From Arthrobacter terrae (GTDB lineage: Bacteria > Actinomycetota > Actinomycetes > Actinomycetales > Micrococcaceae): 64,000 nt of DNA. Shown here in pieces: positions 25,558 through 36,982 of this stretch. Below the pieces are notes generated by a model. That model was not told the DNA's origin. It saw only the letters and a program-made list of their open reading frames with translations, and did not search any database. The translations under genes were made by a program, and so were the position numbers. The stretch's first letter is position 1. The number at the start of each line of letters is the position of its first letter. Location: the NCBI RefSeq assembly GCF_015708085.1, contig NZ_JADNYM010000010.1, forward strand, positions 1 to 64,000. The letters are read 5' to 3'.

Positions 25558-27018
25558 CTACGTAGTCAATGGCTTCTTGTGGCGCACCAGTTTGTTTTTG
25601 TCTTCAAGTTCGAGCCCGCTGACCTCCGGAAGCAGGGCTTTGACAAACCAGAAGGACAGGACGGCAAAGAAGGCAAAGCCGGCATAGACATAGCCAAGGC
25701 CGACGGCAGCGCTCATGATCGGGAAGAGCAGCGTCACGATGAAGTTGAAGATCCAGTTGAAAGCTGTCGCGATGCCCAGGGCCAGGCCGCGGATCTTGTT
25801 CGGGAAGACTTCCCCGAGGACCACCCACATCACCGGCCCCCACGTGGCGGCGAAGAAGATGACGAACAGGTTCGCGCCAACCAACGCAATCGGCCCCCAC
25901 GGCGCCGGGAGGGAGACTGAGTCTCCCGAACCGGTGGCTTGGGAAAAGGATATTGCGGCCGCGATGAGTCCCACGAACATGCCCGCTGAACCGACCAGCA
26001 GCAGGCGCTTGCGTCCGACCTTGTCGACGAAGAAAATAGCGACAAACGTCAGCAGCACATTAATGGTGGCGGTGATGACGGACGTTGTGAACGAGTCCCG
26101 CTGGCTGAAACCCACTGATTCCCACAACGTGGTGGAGTAGTAGAAAATCGCGTTGATGCCGACGAGCTGTTGAAAAGCAGCCATTCCGATGCCGATCCAC
26201 AGGATGGGTTGAAGCCCGAATGCAGGACCGCGCAAATCACGGTAGGTGGAGTGCCGTTCGTTTTCCAGGCTCTCCTCGATTTCTTTCAGGCGCTGGTCCG
26301 GATCTACTGAACCAGTGACGCGCCGGATGACTGCCAGCGCATCCCGGTTGCGGCCTTTGCGGATCAGGAAATGGGGTGACTCGGGAATCGTCAGTGACAG
26401 GACGCCATAGACGACGGCAGGAATGACACCGACCAGTAGCATCCACCGCCAGGCAGGCATGCCCCACCACAACTGGTTCCCGGCTCCACCGGCGGCCCTT
26501 GCCAGGCCCGCGTCTGAAAGCAGCGCCAGGAAGATGCCCAGCGTGATGGCCAATTGTTGGAGCGAGCTGAGCCCGCCCCGTATCCGTGCAGGAGCCATTT
26601 CACCGATGTAGGCAGGGGCTATCACTGAGGCGATGCCAATGGCCAGCCCGCCAATAATCCGCCATGACATCAGGTCCCACACGGCGAAGGCATAGGCCGA
26701 GCCGATGGAGCTGATCACGAACAAGGACGCGGCCAGAACCATGACGGGCTTGCGGCCCCAGACATCGGCAAGTTGGCCAGCGAACCAGGCTCCGATGGCG
26801 CATCCGATCAAGGTGATGGCCACGGTGATTCCCACTGCTGCAGAGCCAAGACTGAAGTCGGACTGGATCGAATTGACCGCCCCGTTGATCACAGAGGTGT
26901 CAAAACCGAACAAGAGACCCCCCAAAGCGGCTGCGAGGGTGATGATGAGGATTTTCCCGCGATGGAAAGTGCCACCGCCTTCGGGAGGAACTGTCTTATC
27001 TGCTGGACTTGTTCCCAC
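25558..27018 (-). CDS. Sugar porter family MFS transporter
   Basis: A 486-residue, 12-span transporter of the sugar porter family: GGLLFGFDTSVINGAVNSIQ in TM1, AGQLADVWGRKPVMVLAASL, PESPHFLIRKGR after TM6, FQQLVGINAIFYYS in TM7, VDKVGRKRLLLVGS, and PEVSGLELED at the end. It is clearly paralogous to the porter at 11946. The GTG start at 27018 has only a weak ribosome site (AGGA), but the N-terminus leads directly into TM1. It diverges from transketolase across about 306 bases. That placement suggests import of a sugar that feeds the pentose phosphate genes. Confidence 0.88.
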   Translation of the reverse strand: MGTSPADKTVPPEGGGTFHRGKILIITLAAALGGLLFGFDTSVINGAVNSIQSDFSLGSAAVGITVAITLIGCAIGAWFAGQLADVWGRKPVMVLAASLFVISSIGSAYAFAVWDLMSWRIIGGLAIGIASVIAPAYIGEMAPARIRGGLSSLQQLAITLGIFLALLSDAGLARAAGGAGNQLWWGMPAWRWMLLVGVIPAVVYGVLSLTIPESPHFLIRKGRNRDALAVIRRVTGSVDPDQRLKEIEESLENERHSTYRDLRGPAFGLQPILWIGIGMAAFQQLVGINAIFYYSTTLWESVGFSQRDSFTTSVITATINVLLTFVAIFFVDKVGRKRLLLVGSAGMFVGLIAAAISFSQATGSGDSVSLPAPWGPIALVGANLFVIFFAATWGPVMWVVLGEVFPNKIRGLALGIATAFNWIFNFIVTLLFPIMSAAVGLGYVYAGFAFFAVLSFWFVKALLPEVSGLELEDKNKLVRHKKPLTT

Positions 27019-27324
27019 GGTGCACCGCGATCCTGGCCCCCTTGGGTGGTCAATAGTGCAGCCGGGCCGATGCTGACACCGTGGCCGTCAGCTGCCCTGC
27101 GTCGCGGCAACCTTGTGAGGAAACCTACCACTGTGCCGAACAGCGCAACAGGGGGGCCGCTCTCACCGTGGCGACACCATAGGAAAGAGGTTCTCTGGCC
27201 GCGCTCTGGCCGGTCGGGGTGCGCGGGTGTAGCTTGGAAAGAGGTGCCGCCTGGACCCTGCAGCTCCCTGTCTTCAATACTCATGGAAGATTTCCACGAG
27301 TTCCCGTTTAGCAGGAGCACAACC
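27019..27324. promoter_or_regulatory. Divergent intergenic region between sugar porter and transketolase
   Basis: No gene fits in these 306 bases, although a shadow frame of the transketolase gene extends across it. It should carry the promoters of both divergent units. I see no clear palindromic operator by eye. Confidence 0.35.
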
Positions 27325-29187
27325 ATGAATGAAGATCAGCTTGACCTGTGCCGGAGGCTGGCTGGCCAGTTGCGGGTGGATTCCATCCGCTGCAGCACTA
27401 GTGCCGGCTCCGGGCATCCCACCTCGTCCTTGTCTGCGGCGGATCTGATGGCGGTCCTGCTGGTCGGGCATCTGTGCTACGACTGGGGCCAGCCCCATTC
27501 CCCGGCGAATGACCATTTGATCTTCTCCAAGGGCCACGCCTCTCCGCTGCTGTACTCCATGTACCGGGCCGTTGGGGTGGTTGATGAGGACGAGCTCGTC
27601 AACACCTACCGAAGGCTGGGGGCGCGCTTGGCCGGTCACCCGACCCCGGCACTGCCGTGGGTCGATGTGGCCACCGGGTCCCTGGGGCAGGGCCTTCCGG
27701 ACGGAGTCGGGATCGCCTTGGCCGGAAAATACCTCGACAAACTGCCATACCATGTGTGGGTATTGTGCGGGGACAGCGAGACGGCCGAAGGCTCGATCTG
27801 GGAGGCGTTGGACAAGGCCAGCTACTACAAGTTGGGGAACCTGACCGCGATCGTGGACATCAACCGGCTGGGCCAGCGCGGGCCTACCGAACTTCAATGG
27901 GATGTGGAGCGGTATGCCGCCCGGGTGGAAGCGTTTGGGGCCCGCGCCATTGTTGTTGACGGCCACGACCTGGCCGCCATCGATGCGGCACTGGGGCAGG
28001 TCCGCGACGGCACCGACCAGCCGACGGTGATCCTGGCCAGGACTATCAAGGCCAAGGGCGTGCCGGAGCTGGAGGACAAGAATGGCTGGCACGGCAAGGC
28101 CCTCCCGGCGGAGATGGCCGAACGCGCCATCGCGGCGTTGGGCGGGCCCACGAGTTTGCGGGTCACGACACCTTCCCCGTCCGCGGGACCGGCGGTCCCG
28201 GCCATCACTGCGGACCCGGGTGCCGCCGTCGTTCTTCCGGGTTATGAACTCGGTGAGAAGGTGGCCACCCGGGTGGCCTTCGGGGCCGCCATCGCCGCCT
28301 TGGCGGTCCGCCCGGAGGTCGTGGTCCTTGACGGGGAAGTTGGGAACTCCACGCACGCCGAGGAGTTCGCGAAGGTGTGTCCGGAACGGTACTTTGAAAT
28401 GTTCATCGCCGAGCAGCAGCTGGTCGCATCGGCCGTGGGCGTCGCGGTGCGCGGATACATCCCCTTTGCCTCCACCTTTGCCGTGTTCTTCTCCCGTGCC
28501 TATGACTTCATCCGCATGGCCGCGATCTCCCGGGCCAACATCCGTTTGGTGGGTTCCCACGCCGGGGTTGAGATCGGGGAGGACGGGCCGTCCCAGATGG
28601 CCTTGGAGGATCTTGCCGCCCTGCGCGCCGTGTACGGCTCCATCGTCCTGTACCCGGCCGACGCGGTCTGCGCTGCCAAGCTCACGCTGACGATGGCAGA
28701 CACCGACGGAATTGTGTATTTACGCACCACAAGGGGCGCCTACCCGGTGATCTACCCCGCTGAGGAAACGTTCCTGATCGGCGGCTCCAAGCTCCACCAC
28801 GCCGGACCCGAGGACCAGGTGGCTCTGATCGGGGCTGGTGTGACACTTCATGAGTGTCTGGCCGCGGCCGAGGAACTCGCGGGACTGGGCATCAAGGCCC
28901 GGGTCATTGACGCCTACTCGGTCAAACCCATCGACAGGGCAGCCCTGGTTGAGGCCTGCAAGGTCACCGGCAGCCGCCTGGTTGTTGTGGAGGACCACTA
29001 TCCCGAAGGGGGACTGGGCAGCGCCGTGCTGGAAGCACTGGCCAACGCTTCCGTGCCGCCACTGCGGATCGCGCACCTGGCCGTCCAGGGACTGCCCACC
29101 TCGGGGAGACCCGCCGAACTCCTTGACGCTGCCGGCATATCGTCCCGGCATATTGTGGCCGCCGCGCAGGGACTGGCGGAGCAGTGA
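27325..29187 (+). CDS. tkt: Transketolase, eukaryote-like short form
   Basis: A 620-residue ThDP enzyme that shuttles two-carbon units in the pentose phosphate pathway. Visible features are SAGSGHPTSSLSAADLMAVL near residue 28, SKGHASPLLY, ATGSLGQGL near 115, the ThDP motif CGDSETAEGSIWEALDKASY ending VDIN near 150-185, INRLGQRGPTELQ, and EDKNGWHGKALP. The second half has IAEQQLVASAVGVAVRG. Wording and length match the roughly 620-residue animal-type enzymes more than the roughly 660-700-residue bacterial type. Start at ATG 27325 with GCAGGAGC upstream; the frame's long upstream extension is spurious. Transaldolase follows after 36 bases. Confidence 0.9.
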   Translation: MNEDQLDLCRRLAGQLRVDSIRCSTSAGSGHPTSSLSAADLMAVLLVGHLCYDWGQPHSPANDHLIFSKGHASPLLYSMYRAVGVVDEDELVNTYRRLGARLAGHPTPALPWVDVATGSLGQGLPDGVGIALAGKYLDKLPYHVWVLCGDSETAEGSIWEALDKASYYKLGNLTAIVDINRLGQRGPTELQWDVERYAARVEAFGARAIVVDGHDLAAIDAALGQVRDGTDQPTVILARTIKAKGVPELEDKNGWHGKALPAEMAERAIAALGGPTSLRVTTPSPSAGPAVPAITADPGAAVVLPGYELGEKVATRVAFGAAIAALAVRPEVVVLDGEVGNSTHAEEFAKVCPERYFEMFIAEQQLVASAVGVAVRGYIPFASTFAVFFSRAYDFIRMAAISRANIRLVGSHAGVEIGEDGPSQMALEDLAALRAVYGSIVLYPADAVCAAKLTLTMADTDGIVYLRTTRGAYPVIYPAEETFLIGGSKLHHAGPEDQVALIGAGVTLHECLAAAEELAGLGIKARVIDAYSVKPIDRAALVEACKVTGSRLVVVEDHYPEGGLGSAVLEALANASVPPLRIAHLAVQGLPTSGRPAELLDAAGISSRHIVAAAQGLAEQ

Positions 29188-29223
29188 CCCCCAAAATCCG
29201 GACCTGACAAACAAGGAAATACG

Positions 29224-30312
29224 ATGAAACCCACACAGCAACTTCACGCGGCCGGCCAGAGCCTCTGGTTGGACAACATCACGCGGAACCTGCTCGATTC
29301 CGGCACGCTTGAGCGCTATATCAGCGACGACTCGATCACCGGGCTCACGTCCAACCCGACCATTTTTGACAAGGCCATCGAGGCGGGTGCGGACTATGAC
29401 GAGGACATTGCCGCCGGAGAGGGTGCCGGGACGGACAAGGAGGAGGTCTTCTTCGACCTCGCATTGGCCGACCTGCGGCGGGCAGCAGACCTTTTCGGGC
29501 CGGTCCATGAGCGCACTGACGGGGTCGACGGCTGGGTCTCCTTGGAAGTCTCGCCGCTGCTGGCCCACGACACCGGTGCAACAGTGGAGCAGGCCAAGGC
29601 GTTGCATGCCAGATCGGAACGTCCGAACATCTTCATCAAGATCCCTGGCACGGCCGAGGGCCTTCCTGCCATTGAGGAGTGCATCTTCGCGGGGGTGCCC
29701 ATCAACGTGACCCTGCTTTTCTCGGCCGGACAGTATCAGGACGCTGCCGAGGCGTACCTTCGTGGCATCGAGCGGCGGGTGGCCGCCGGGTTGAATCCCG
29801 TGGTCCCCTCGGTCGCCTCCGTGTTCGTCAGCCGGTGGGACAAGGCCGTTGCCGGCCGGGTCCCGGGCCACCTTGAGGACCGGTTGGGCATCGCCGTGGC
29901 AACGCTGGCCTACCAGGCCTACCGTACGCTTCTGGAGTCCCCACGCTGGGGCCGGCTCGCCAATGAGGGAGCCAGACCCCAGCGCCTGCTCTGGGCCAGC
30001 ACCTCCACGAAGAACCCGGCTGCGCCCGATATTTTGTACGTCCAGGCCCTCGCCGCGCCGTTCACCATCAACACCATGCCCGAGGCGACGCTTGCCGCCT
30101 TTGGGGACCACGGAGAGGTGGGGGATCTACCGGCGTCCAAGTCCCGGGCCGCGAAGCAGACCCTGTCATCCTTTGCCGAGGTCGGGATTGACCACCAGGA
30201 GCTGGCCGGGCAACTCCAAAGCGAAGGGACGGAGTCCTTTGACGCCTCATGGAAGAGCCTGCTGGCGAGCATCGCCACCAAAGGCGACAAACTGGCCGCT
30301 GGCCGCCAATAG
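29224..30312 (+). CDS. tal: Transaldolase
   Basis: A 362-residue TIM-barrel enzyme that moves a dihydroxyacetone unit between sugar phosphates. Signs are SLWLDNITRNLLDSGTLERY, GLTSNPTIFDKAI near residue 40, VSLEVSPLLAHDT near 100, and the Schiff-base lysine Lys139 in NIFIKIPGT followed by INVTLLFSAGQY. The late WASTSTKNP is also present. The long form fits the actinobacterial transaldolase subfamily. The AAGGAAATACG before the ATG is a good ribosome site. It probably shares the transketolase transcript; downstream lies a broken PRC-barrel gene and then a flavin reductase and zwf on the same strand. Confidence 0.93.
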   Translation: MKPTQQLHAAGQSLWLDNITRNLLDSGTLERYISDDSITGLTSNPTIFDKAIEAGADYDEDIAAGEGAGTDKEEVFFDLALADLRRAADLFGPVHERTDGVDGWVSLEVSPLLAHDTGATVEQAKALHARSERPNIFIKIPGTAEGLPAIEECIFAGVPINVTLLFSAGQYQDAAEAYLRGIERRVAAGLNPVVPSVASVFVSRWDKAVAGRVPGHLEDRLGIAVATLAYQAYRTLLESPRWGRLANEGARPQRLLWASTSTKNPAAPDILYVQALAAPFTINTMPEATLAAFGDHGEVGDLPASKSRAAKQTLSSFAEVGIDHQELAGQLQSEGTESFDASWKSLLASIATKGDKLAAGRQ

Positions 30313-30364
30313 AAGCCCGCCTGCGGAGGATGAGCGTGGGACCGCGCTGTTGAAACTGAGTGAC

Positions 30365-30660
30365 ATGGGCGAAACCATCAAGTCCGGTGATGAGAAGATC
30401 CGCAGGTACGCCGGGAAAGATACGGCCGGCAACGGCATCGGGAAGGTCCACGACCTGTTGATCGATCCGCCAGGAACTGTGTCCGCTTCCTGGTGGTGGA
30501 ATCCGGCAGGTTTCTGGGGATGGGGGAGGGCAAGTCCTTCGGGCCCGCCGATGCCGTCACCGGCCTCACCAAGGACGAGGTCCACATCAACCAGACGCGT
30601 GAGCCTGAGCCACAGCCCGGCCCCGCCCCGACCGGACTTGGACCGGGCCGGTCACCGTGA
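30365..30660 (+). pseudogene. PRC-barrel domain protein with a frameshift
   Basis: From ATG 30365 the frame reads MGETIKSGDEKIRRY, then KDTAGNGIGKVHDLLID. The pattern then breaks near 30475 and continues in another frame as VRFLVVESGRFLGMGEGKSF, PADAVTGLTKDEVHINQTR, to TGA at 30658-30660. Joined, these form a complete PRC-barrel domain of about 98 residues, a fold often found in small stress or photosynthesis-type proteins. As written the gene cannot give one product. Confidence 0.7.
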
Positions 30661-30743
30661 GGGAACCCTTCATTGCCGGAGCCTGCGGGTACAGCCAATA
30701 AACATGTTCATGCACCACGATCACAGGAAAAAGGGGTTCCACG

Positions 30744-31466
30744 ATGTCACTGCCAAGAACCAGACTCGTCAAGAAGGATGAAGTAGCCGAAGGAACCATG
30801 TTGTTCCAGTTCGAAAAGCCCGAAGGCTTCACGTACAAGGCCGGCCAATTCGCTGACTACACTTTAATCGAACCGGCGGACACCGATGCTGAAGGAAACA
30901 CCCGCGGGTTCACCCTCTCCAGCGCCCCGTTCGAGCCCAACCTGATGTGCACCACCCGCATGCGCGACACGGCATTCAAACGCGTGCTCAAGGACATGCC
31001 TGTCGGGACCGAGGTGGAGCTGGACGCCCCCTACGGGTCCTTTACCCTGCATAACAAAGTCGCCAGGCCCGCAGTCTTTCTCACCGGCGGCATCGGAATC
31101 ACACCCGCCCGCAGCATCACCCTCCAATCGGTTCACGACAAGACGGGGCACAGGATCATTGTGTTCTACTCCAACAAGCGCCCGGAGGATGCGGCGTTCC
31201 TGGACGAACTCGGCCGAGTCGCCGGGGCGCAGCCCAACGTTACCGTCGTGGCTACCATGACCGAACCCGAAAAATCACGACGGACCTGGACCGGGGAAAC
31301 CGGGTTCATCGACAAGGACATGCTAGCCAGATACGTCGAGGACCTGACCGTGCCCATCTACTACCTCAGCGGCCCCGCCGGCTTGGTCACTGCCATGCGC
31401 AGCATCCTCAACGGTGCAGGCGTCGACGACGACGACATCCGCACGGAAGAGTTCACCGGCTACTAA
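30744..31466 (+). CDS. FAD/NAD-binding oxidoreductase (ferredoxin-NADP reductase type)
   Basis: A 240-residue FNR-fold reductase. The FAD domain has YKAGQFADYTLIEP near residue 32 and RGFTLSSAPFEPNLM near 53, the RxYS-type flavin site. The NAD(P) domain has AVFLTGGIGITPARSI near 108, IVFYSNKRPEDAAFLDEL, and YYLSGPAGLVTAMRSIL near 205. It carries no fused ferredoxin. It would pass NAD(P)H electrons to an unknown partner. AGGGG lies before ATG 30744. Position between tal and zwf suggests it uses NADPH made by the oxidative pentose phosphate pathway. Confidence 0.85.
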   Translation: MSLPRTRLVKKDEVAEGTMLFQFEKPEGFTYKAGQFADYTLIEPADTDAEGNTRGFTLSSAPFEPNLMCTTRMRDTAFKRVLKDMPVGTEVELDAPYGSFTLHNKVARPAVFLTGGIGITPARSITLQSVHDKTGHRIIVFYSNKRPEDAAFLDELGRVAGAQPNVTVVATMTEPEKSRRTWTGETGFIDKDMLARYVEDLTVPIYYLSGPAGLVTAMRSILNGAGVDDDDIRTEEFTGY

Positions 31467-31573
31467 AACCCGGCTGACCGGAGATGCTCGAACTGCCGGC
31501 GCCCTCAGAGTCCGATCAGCGCGTGGGGTCAGGCCCGGGCCGGAGACCATGAAATGTCTTTGAAAGGTGCACT

Positions 31574-32971
31574 ATGACCGGGAAAGTCTCAACAATACTT
31601 ATTCTCGGAGCCCGCGGGGATCTGGCCTCACGTCTGCTGCTCCCCGCTGTGGGCCAGCTACTGATGACGGAGCCGGGCCGCACCCTGCACCTGATCGGCT
31701 CCGGCAGCGGGGAATGGACGGATGATACTTGGCGACAGCGGGTCAAGGAGTCCTTCGACAGCGCCTCCGTCACAGGTGAGGCGGCAGCCTCCGTGCTGAA
31801 GTCAACGACCTACCTTAGCGGTGACGTCACCGCCCCGAAGGACCTGCAGAAACTGATCGATGCCTGCGAGGGCGCACCAGCGATTTACTTTGCCCTGCCC
31901 CCGGCCGTCGTCGTCCAAGCGTGCGCCGCGCTGGAAAGGGTGAGGTTGCCTGCAGGGACGGTGTTCGCCCTGGAGAAACCGTTCGGTACCGATGAGGCAA
32001 GTGCGCATGCGCTTAACCAACAGATTTTGAGACTCGTCCCGGAGGAACAGATCTACCGGGTTGACCATTTCCTGGGCCGGTCCACGGTGTTCAATCTGCT
32101 CGGTCTGCGTTTCGCCAACGGAATTTTCGAGCCGCTGTGGAATTCAAAATATATAGAGAAGGTCGAGATTGTCTACGACGAACAGCTGGCGTTGGAAGGT
32201 CGGGCCCGGTATTACGACAAGGCTGGTGCACTTATTGACATGATTCAAAGCCATCTTTTGCAAGTCATGTCCGTGCTGGCCATGGAACCTCCAGCCACGC
32301 TTGGCGCCGGCGACCTGCGCGATGCGAAGGGGCTTGTACTTCGCGCCACGCACGTGTTCGACGACGATCCGCGGGCTTCCAGCAGGAGGGCGCGTTACAC
32401 GGCCGGAAAAGTTGGGGAGCGTGCGCTGCCGTCGTATGTGGATGAGGCCGGTGTTGACCCGGCCATGATGACGGAAACCCTGGCCGAGGTGACCCTTGAC
32501 ATCGCAAACTGGCGGTGGGCCGGTGTGCCCTTCACCCTGCGATCCGGCAAGGCGCTGGCGAAGCGGCAGCGCGAAATCATTGTAACTTTCAAACAGGTTC
32601 CACATCTGCCCACCGGTCTCACCGGACTGGACACACCAACGGTCCTGCGCATTGCCCTGGCTCCCGATGAGATGTCTCTCGAACTGAACATCAACGGTCC
32701 CGGTGACCCACGCGTCCTTAAACGGGTGGACCTGCACGCTGGCTTCGGTCCGGGGCACCTGCTGGCCTACGGCGAAATCCTCTCGGCCATCCTCGATGGC
32801 GACCCGTCACTGTCGGTCCGCGGTGACACTGCTGAACAATGTTGGCGCATCGTCGCCCCAGTTCTTGCGGCCTGGGGAAAAGAGGAGGTCCCCCTTGTCG
32901 ACTACGCGGCCGGCTCCCAGGGGCCAAAGGAATGGAACGACACTCCACTGAAAGGGCGCAATCAGTTCTAG
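31574..32971 (+). CDS. zwf: Glucose-6-phosphate 1-dehydrogenase
   Basis: A 465-residue enzyme that oxidises glucose 6-phosphate to 6-phosphogluconolactone with NADP. Visible features are the N-terminal nucleotide site ILGARGDLASRLLLPA (the usual GASGDLA has Arg in place of Ser), ALEKPFGTDEASAHALN near residue 137, active-site RVDHFLGRSTVFNLLGLRFA near 160, LLQVMSVLAMEPP near 220, FTLRSGKALAKR near 318, and a C-terminal YGEILSAILDGDPSLSVRGD and YAAGSQGPKEW. It is slightly shorter than typical bacterial Zwf. Ribosome site GAAAGG. It closes the tkt-tal-reductase-zwf group; a separate zwf remnant lies at 10321. Confidence 0.9.
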   Translation: MTGKVSTILILGARGDLASRLLLPAVGQLLMTEPGRTLHLIGSGSGEWTDDTWRQRVKESFDSASVTGEAAASVLKSTTYLSGDVTAPKDLQKLIDACEGAPAIYFALPPAVVVQACAALERVRLPAGTVFALEKPFGTDEASAHALNQQILRLVPEEQIYRVDHFLGRSTVFNLLGLRFANGIFEPLWNSKYIEKVEIVYDEQLALEGRARYYDKAGALIDMIQSHLLQVMSVLAMEPPATLGAGDLRDAKGLVLRATHVFDDDPRASSRRARYTAGKVGERALPSYVDEAGVDPAMMTETLAEVTLDIANWRWAGVPFTLRSGKALAKRQREIIVTFKQVPHLPTGLTGLDTPTVLRIALAPDEMSLELNINGPGDPRVLKRVDLHAGFGPGHLLAYGEILSAILDGDPSLSVRGDTAEQCWRIVAPVLAAWGKEEVPLVDYAAGSQGPKEWNDTPLKGRNQF

Positions 32972-33455
32972 AGAAGGCCGTCGAGGACCGAGCGTAGCCT
33001 TTGCTGCTGGCCGGGGTGGGCGATGACCACGCGGATGCCTCGAGGAAGTAGGCGATTTCACAGGCCCCGCCTGGCACCTAGCAGTCGGAGAGGTGGCCAG
33101 TGGTTGGCGCAGAGGAATGCTGCTCCCTGAACGTCAGGGTGCCTGGAATCGATCCTCGTCCGGTGCTAACATCGGACGCCGTGAGTGCACGTCCCATGTG
33201 ACCACTGTAGGCCGGAAAAGCCTGTCGCTGACCTAGATTGGGTGAGACGCGCCGAACCGATGCTTTAAGTGAAGTGAGATTGCCCCACCTTGAGACAGGA
33301 CACTTAGATGACATGACATACATGACAAAGGACAAATACGGAACACCGAACGCAGCTTGAAACGAGCTACTTGACATAATGTAGATTATCGGCGTTCCAC
33401 CATAAGTTTGAAACAAAACGATAAAACTAGCTTTACTCCATCCAAATGACGTCTA
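32972..33455. other. Gene-poor stretch with a low-GC patch
   Basis: The first part (minus strand, 32969-33055) has a short frame ending GIRVVIAHPGQQQRLRSVLD then GLL and TAG, which may be the tail of a lost gene. From about 33290 to 33450 the DNA is strikingly AT-rich for this window (for example around 33355-33425). No intact gene is seen. It may be a recombination junction next to the UvrA-like gene. Confidence 0.4.
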
Positions 33456-35846
<2,391 letters not shown>

Positions 35847-35929
35847 GGTGTCTCATTTCTGTTTGGCAGCCACGGGCCGGACGTACATTGTTGAACGTCG
35901 CGGCGCCTGCGCCGTGCAATCATTGACCG

Positions 35930-36340
35930 GTGATATCCACCAAGCTCATATCCCACGGCGATGTGGCAGCTTTCATTGTTGACGGCACTGGCACGTTGCT
36001 TGGCCGAATCACGCTGAACGGCATTGTCCGCGGCACCTTCCAATCGTGCAGCCTGGGCTACTGGGTAGGTGCTGCGGACAACGGCCCCGGCGTAGCTACC
36101 GCAGCCGTTGGAAGCATTCTTCGATTGGTCTTCGGGGCATTGGGGCTGCATCGTATCCAGGCTGAAACCCTGCTGCATAATGTCCGGTCGCAACGCATAC
36201 TGGAGCATAATGGCTTCGTTCGCATCGGGATGGCGCCGAATTACCTGAAAATTGCCGGTGCCTGGCAGGACTTTAACCTGTACCAGATTGTGCAGAACGA
36301 CGGCGGCAAACTACAGTCGGCGCGCAGCAGGATCAGCTAA
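35930..36340 (+). CDS. GNAT acetyltransferase, N-terminally short
   Basis: A 136-residue RimJ/RimL-like acetyltransferase. It has LGYWVGAADNGPGVATAAVG (the acetyl-CoA loop), LHRIQAETLLHNVRSQRILE, HNGFVRIGMAPNYLKIAGAW and QDFNLYQ. Typical members have about 180 residues; here roughly the first 45 are absent because an in-frame TGA lies two codons before the GTG start. The acceptor and much of the first strand-helix pair are therefore missing. It may be a relic. The 3' end overlaps the convergent PfpI gene by 8 bases. Confidence 0.65.
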   Translation: MISTKLISHGDVAAFIVDGTGTLLGRITLNGIVRGTFQSCSLGYWVGAADNGPGVATAAVGSILRLVFGALGLHRIQAETLLHNVRSQRILEHNGFVRIGMAPNYLKIAGAWQDFNLYQIVQNDGGKLQSARSRIS

Positions 36341-36902
36341 ACGCCGTGACCATGGCGGCGCTGAAAGCGTCCAGATCGTCGGGCTTCCGGCTGGTCACCA
36401 GGGTCCAGCCCTTTTCGGTGCAGGTGAATGATTCTTCATCAACCCAACTGCCGCCCGCGTTGCGGATATCAGTCTGCAGGCTCGGCCAGCTGGTCAGGGT
36501 TTTGCCCGGCAATACTCCGGTTTCCACCAGCGACCACGGCCCATGGCAAATGGCGGCGACGGGTTTTCCGGCCGCAACGAAGCTCTTGACGAAGATCATC
36601 GCCTCGGGGACGGTTCGAAGTTTGTCCGGATTAGTGGTGCCGCCCGGCAGCACCAACCCTGCATAGTCCCCCGCGGTTGCCTCGGCTGCTCCGGCGGACC
36701 CGACGACCTTGTCCACGGGAAACGTGTCTGCCGCTTCGACGTCGTTATTAAACGCCTGTGCCTTGCCGGATTCGGTGGATACCAGCTCGGGGCTTCCGCC
36801 GGCTTCGACAACGGCCTGCCACGGACGGGTTAGTTCAACCTGCTCCACTCCACTGGGGGCAACCAAAAATGCAATCTTCTTACCTGCTAGTTCATTAGCC
36901 AT
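36333..36902 (-). CDS. DJ-1/PfpI family protein
   Basis: A 189-residue class I glutamine-amidotransferase-like protein: KKIAFLVAPSGVEQVELTRP near residue 8, DYAGLVLPGGTTNPDKLRT near 80, and the nucleophile elbow KPVAAICHGPWSLVE near 112, with Cys119 as the predicted nucleophile. Members act as stress-linked deglycases, proteases or chaperones; which activity applies is not visible. ATG 36902 has only weak Shine-Dalgarno support. It is divergent from peptide deformylase with an 80-base gap. Confidence 0.88.
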   Translation of the reverse strand: MANELAGKKIAFLVAPSGVEQVELTRPWQAVVEAGGSPELVSTESGKAQAFNNDVEAADTFPVDKVVGSAGAAEATAGDYAGLVLPGGTTNPDKLRTVPEAMIFVKSFVAAGKPVAAICHGPWSLVETGVLPGKTLTSWPSLQTDIRNAGGSWVDEESFTCTEKGWTLVTSRKPDDLDAFSAAMVTAFS

Positions 36903-36982
36903 GCTGCAACGCTATCCCGGTGCGCCCCGGCCGATCAAGGGTTAGCCGATTGGCGGCCTTGTCGGGCACCTAAACTGGTTTC

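Noticed and set aside
26773-27324. Longer start for transketolase at 26773
   Set aside because: It would overlap the divergent sugar porter. The strong ribosome site and family N-terminus are at 27325.
27274-30111. Two long minus-strand open frames over transketolase and transaldolase
   Set aside because: Both lie exactly opposite well-identified genes and show only shadow composition.
32969-33055. Short minus-strand frame ending RSVLDGLL
   Set aside because: It looks like a coding tail, but at about 29 codons with no upstream body or family it cannot be called a gene.
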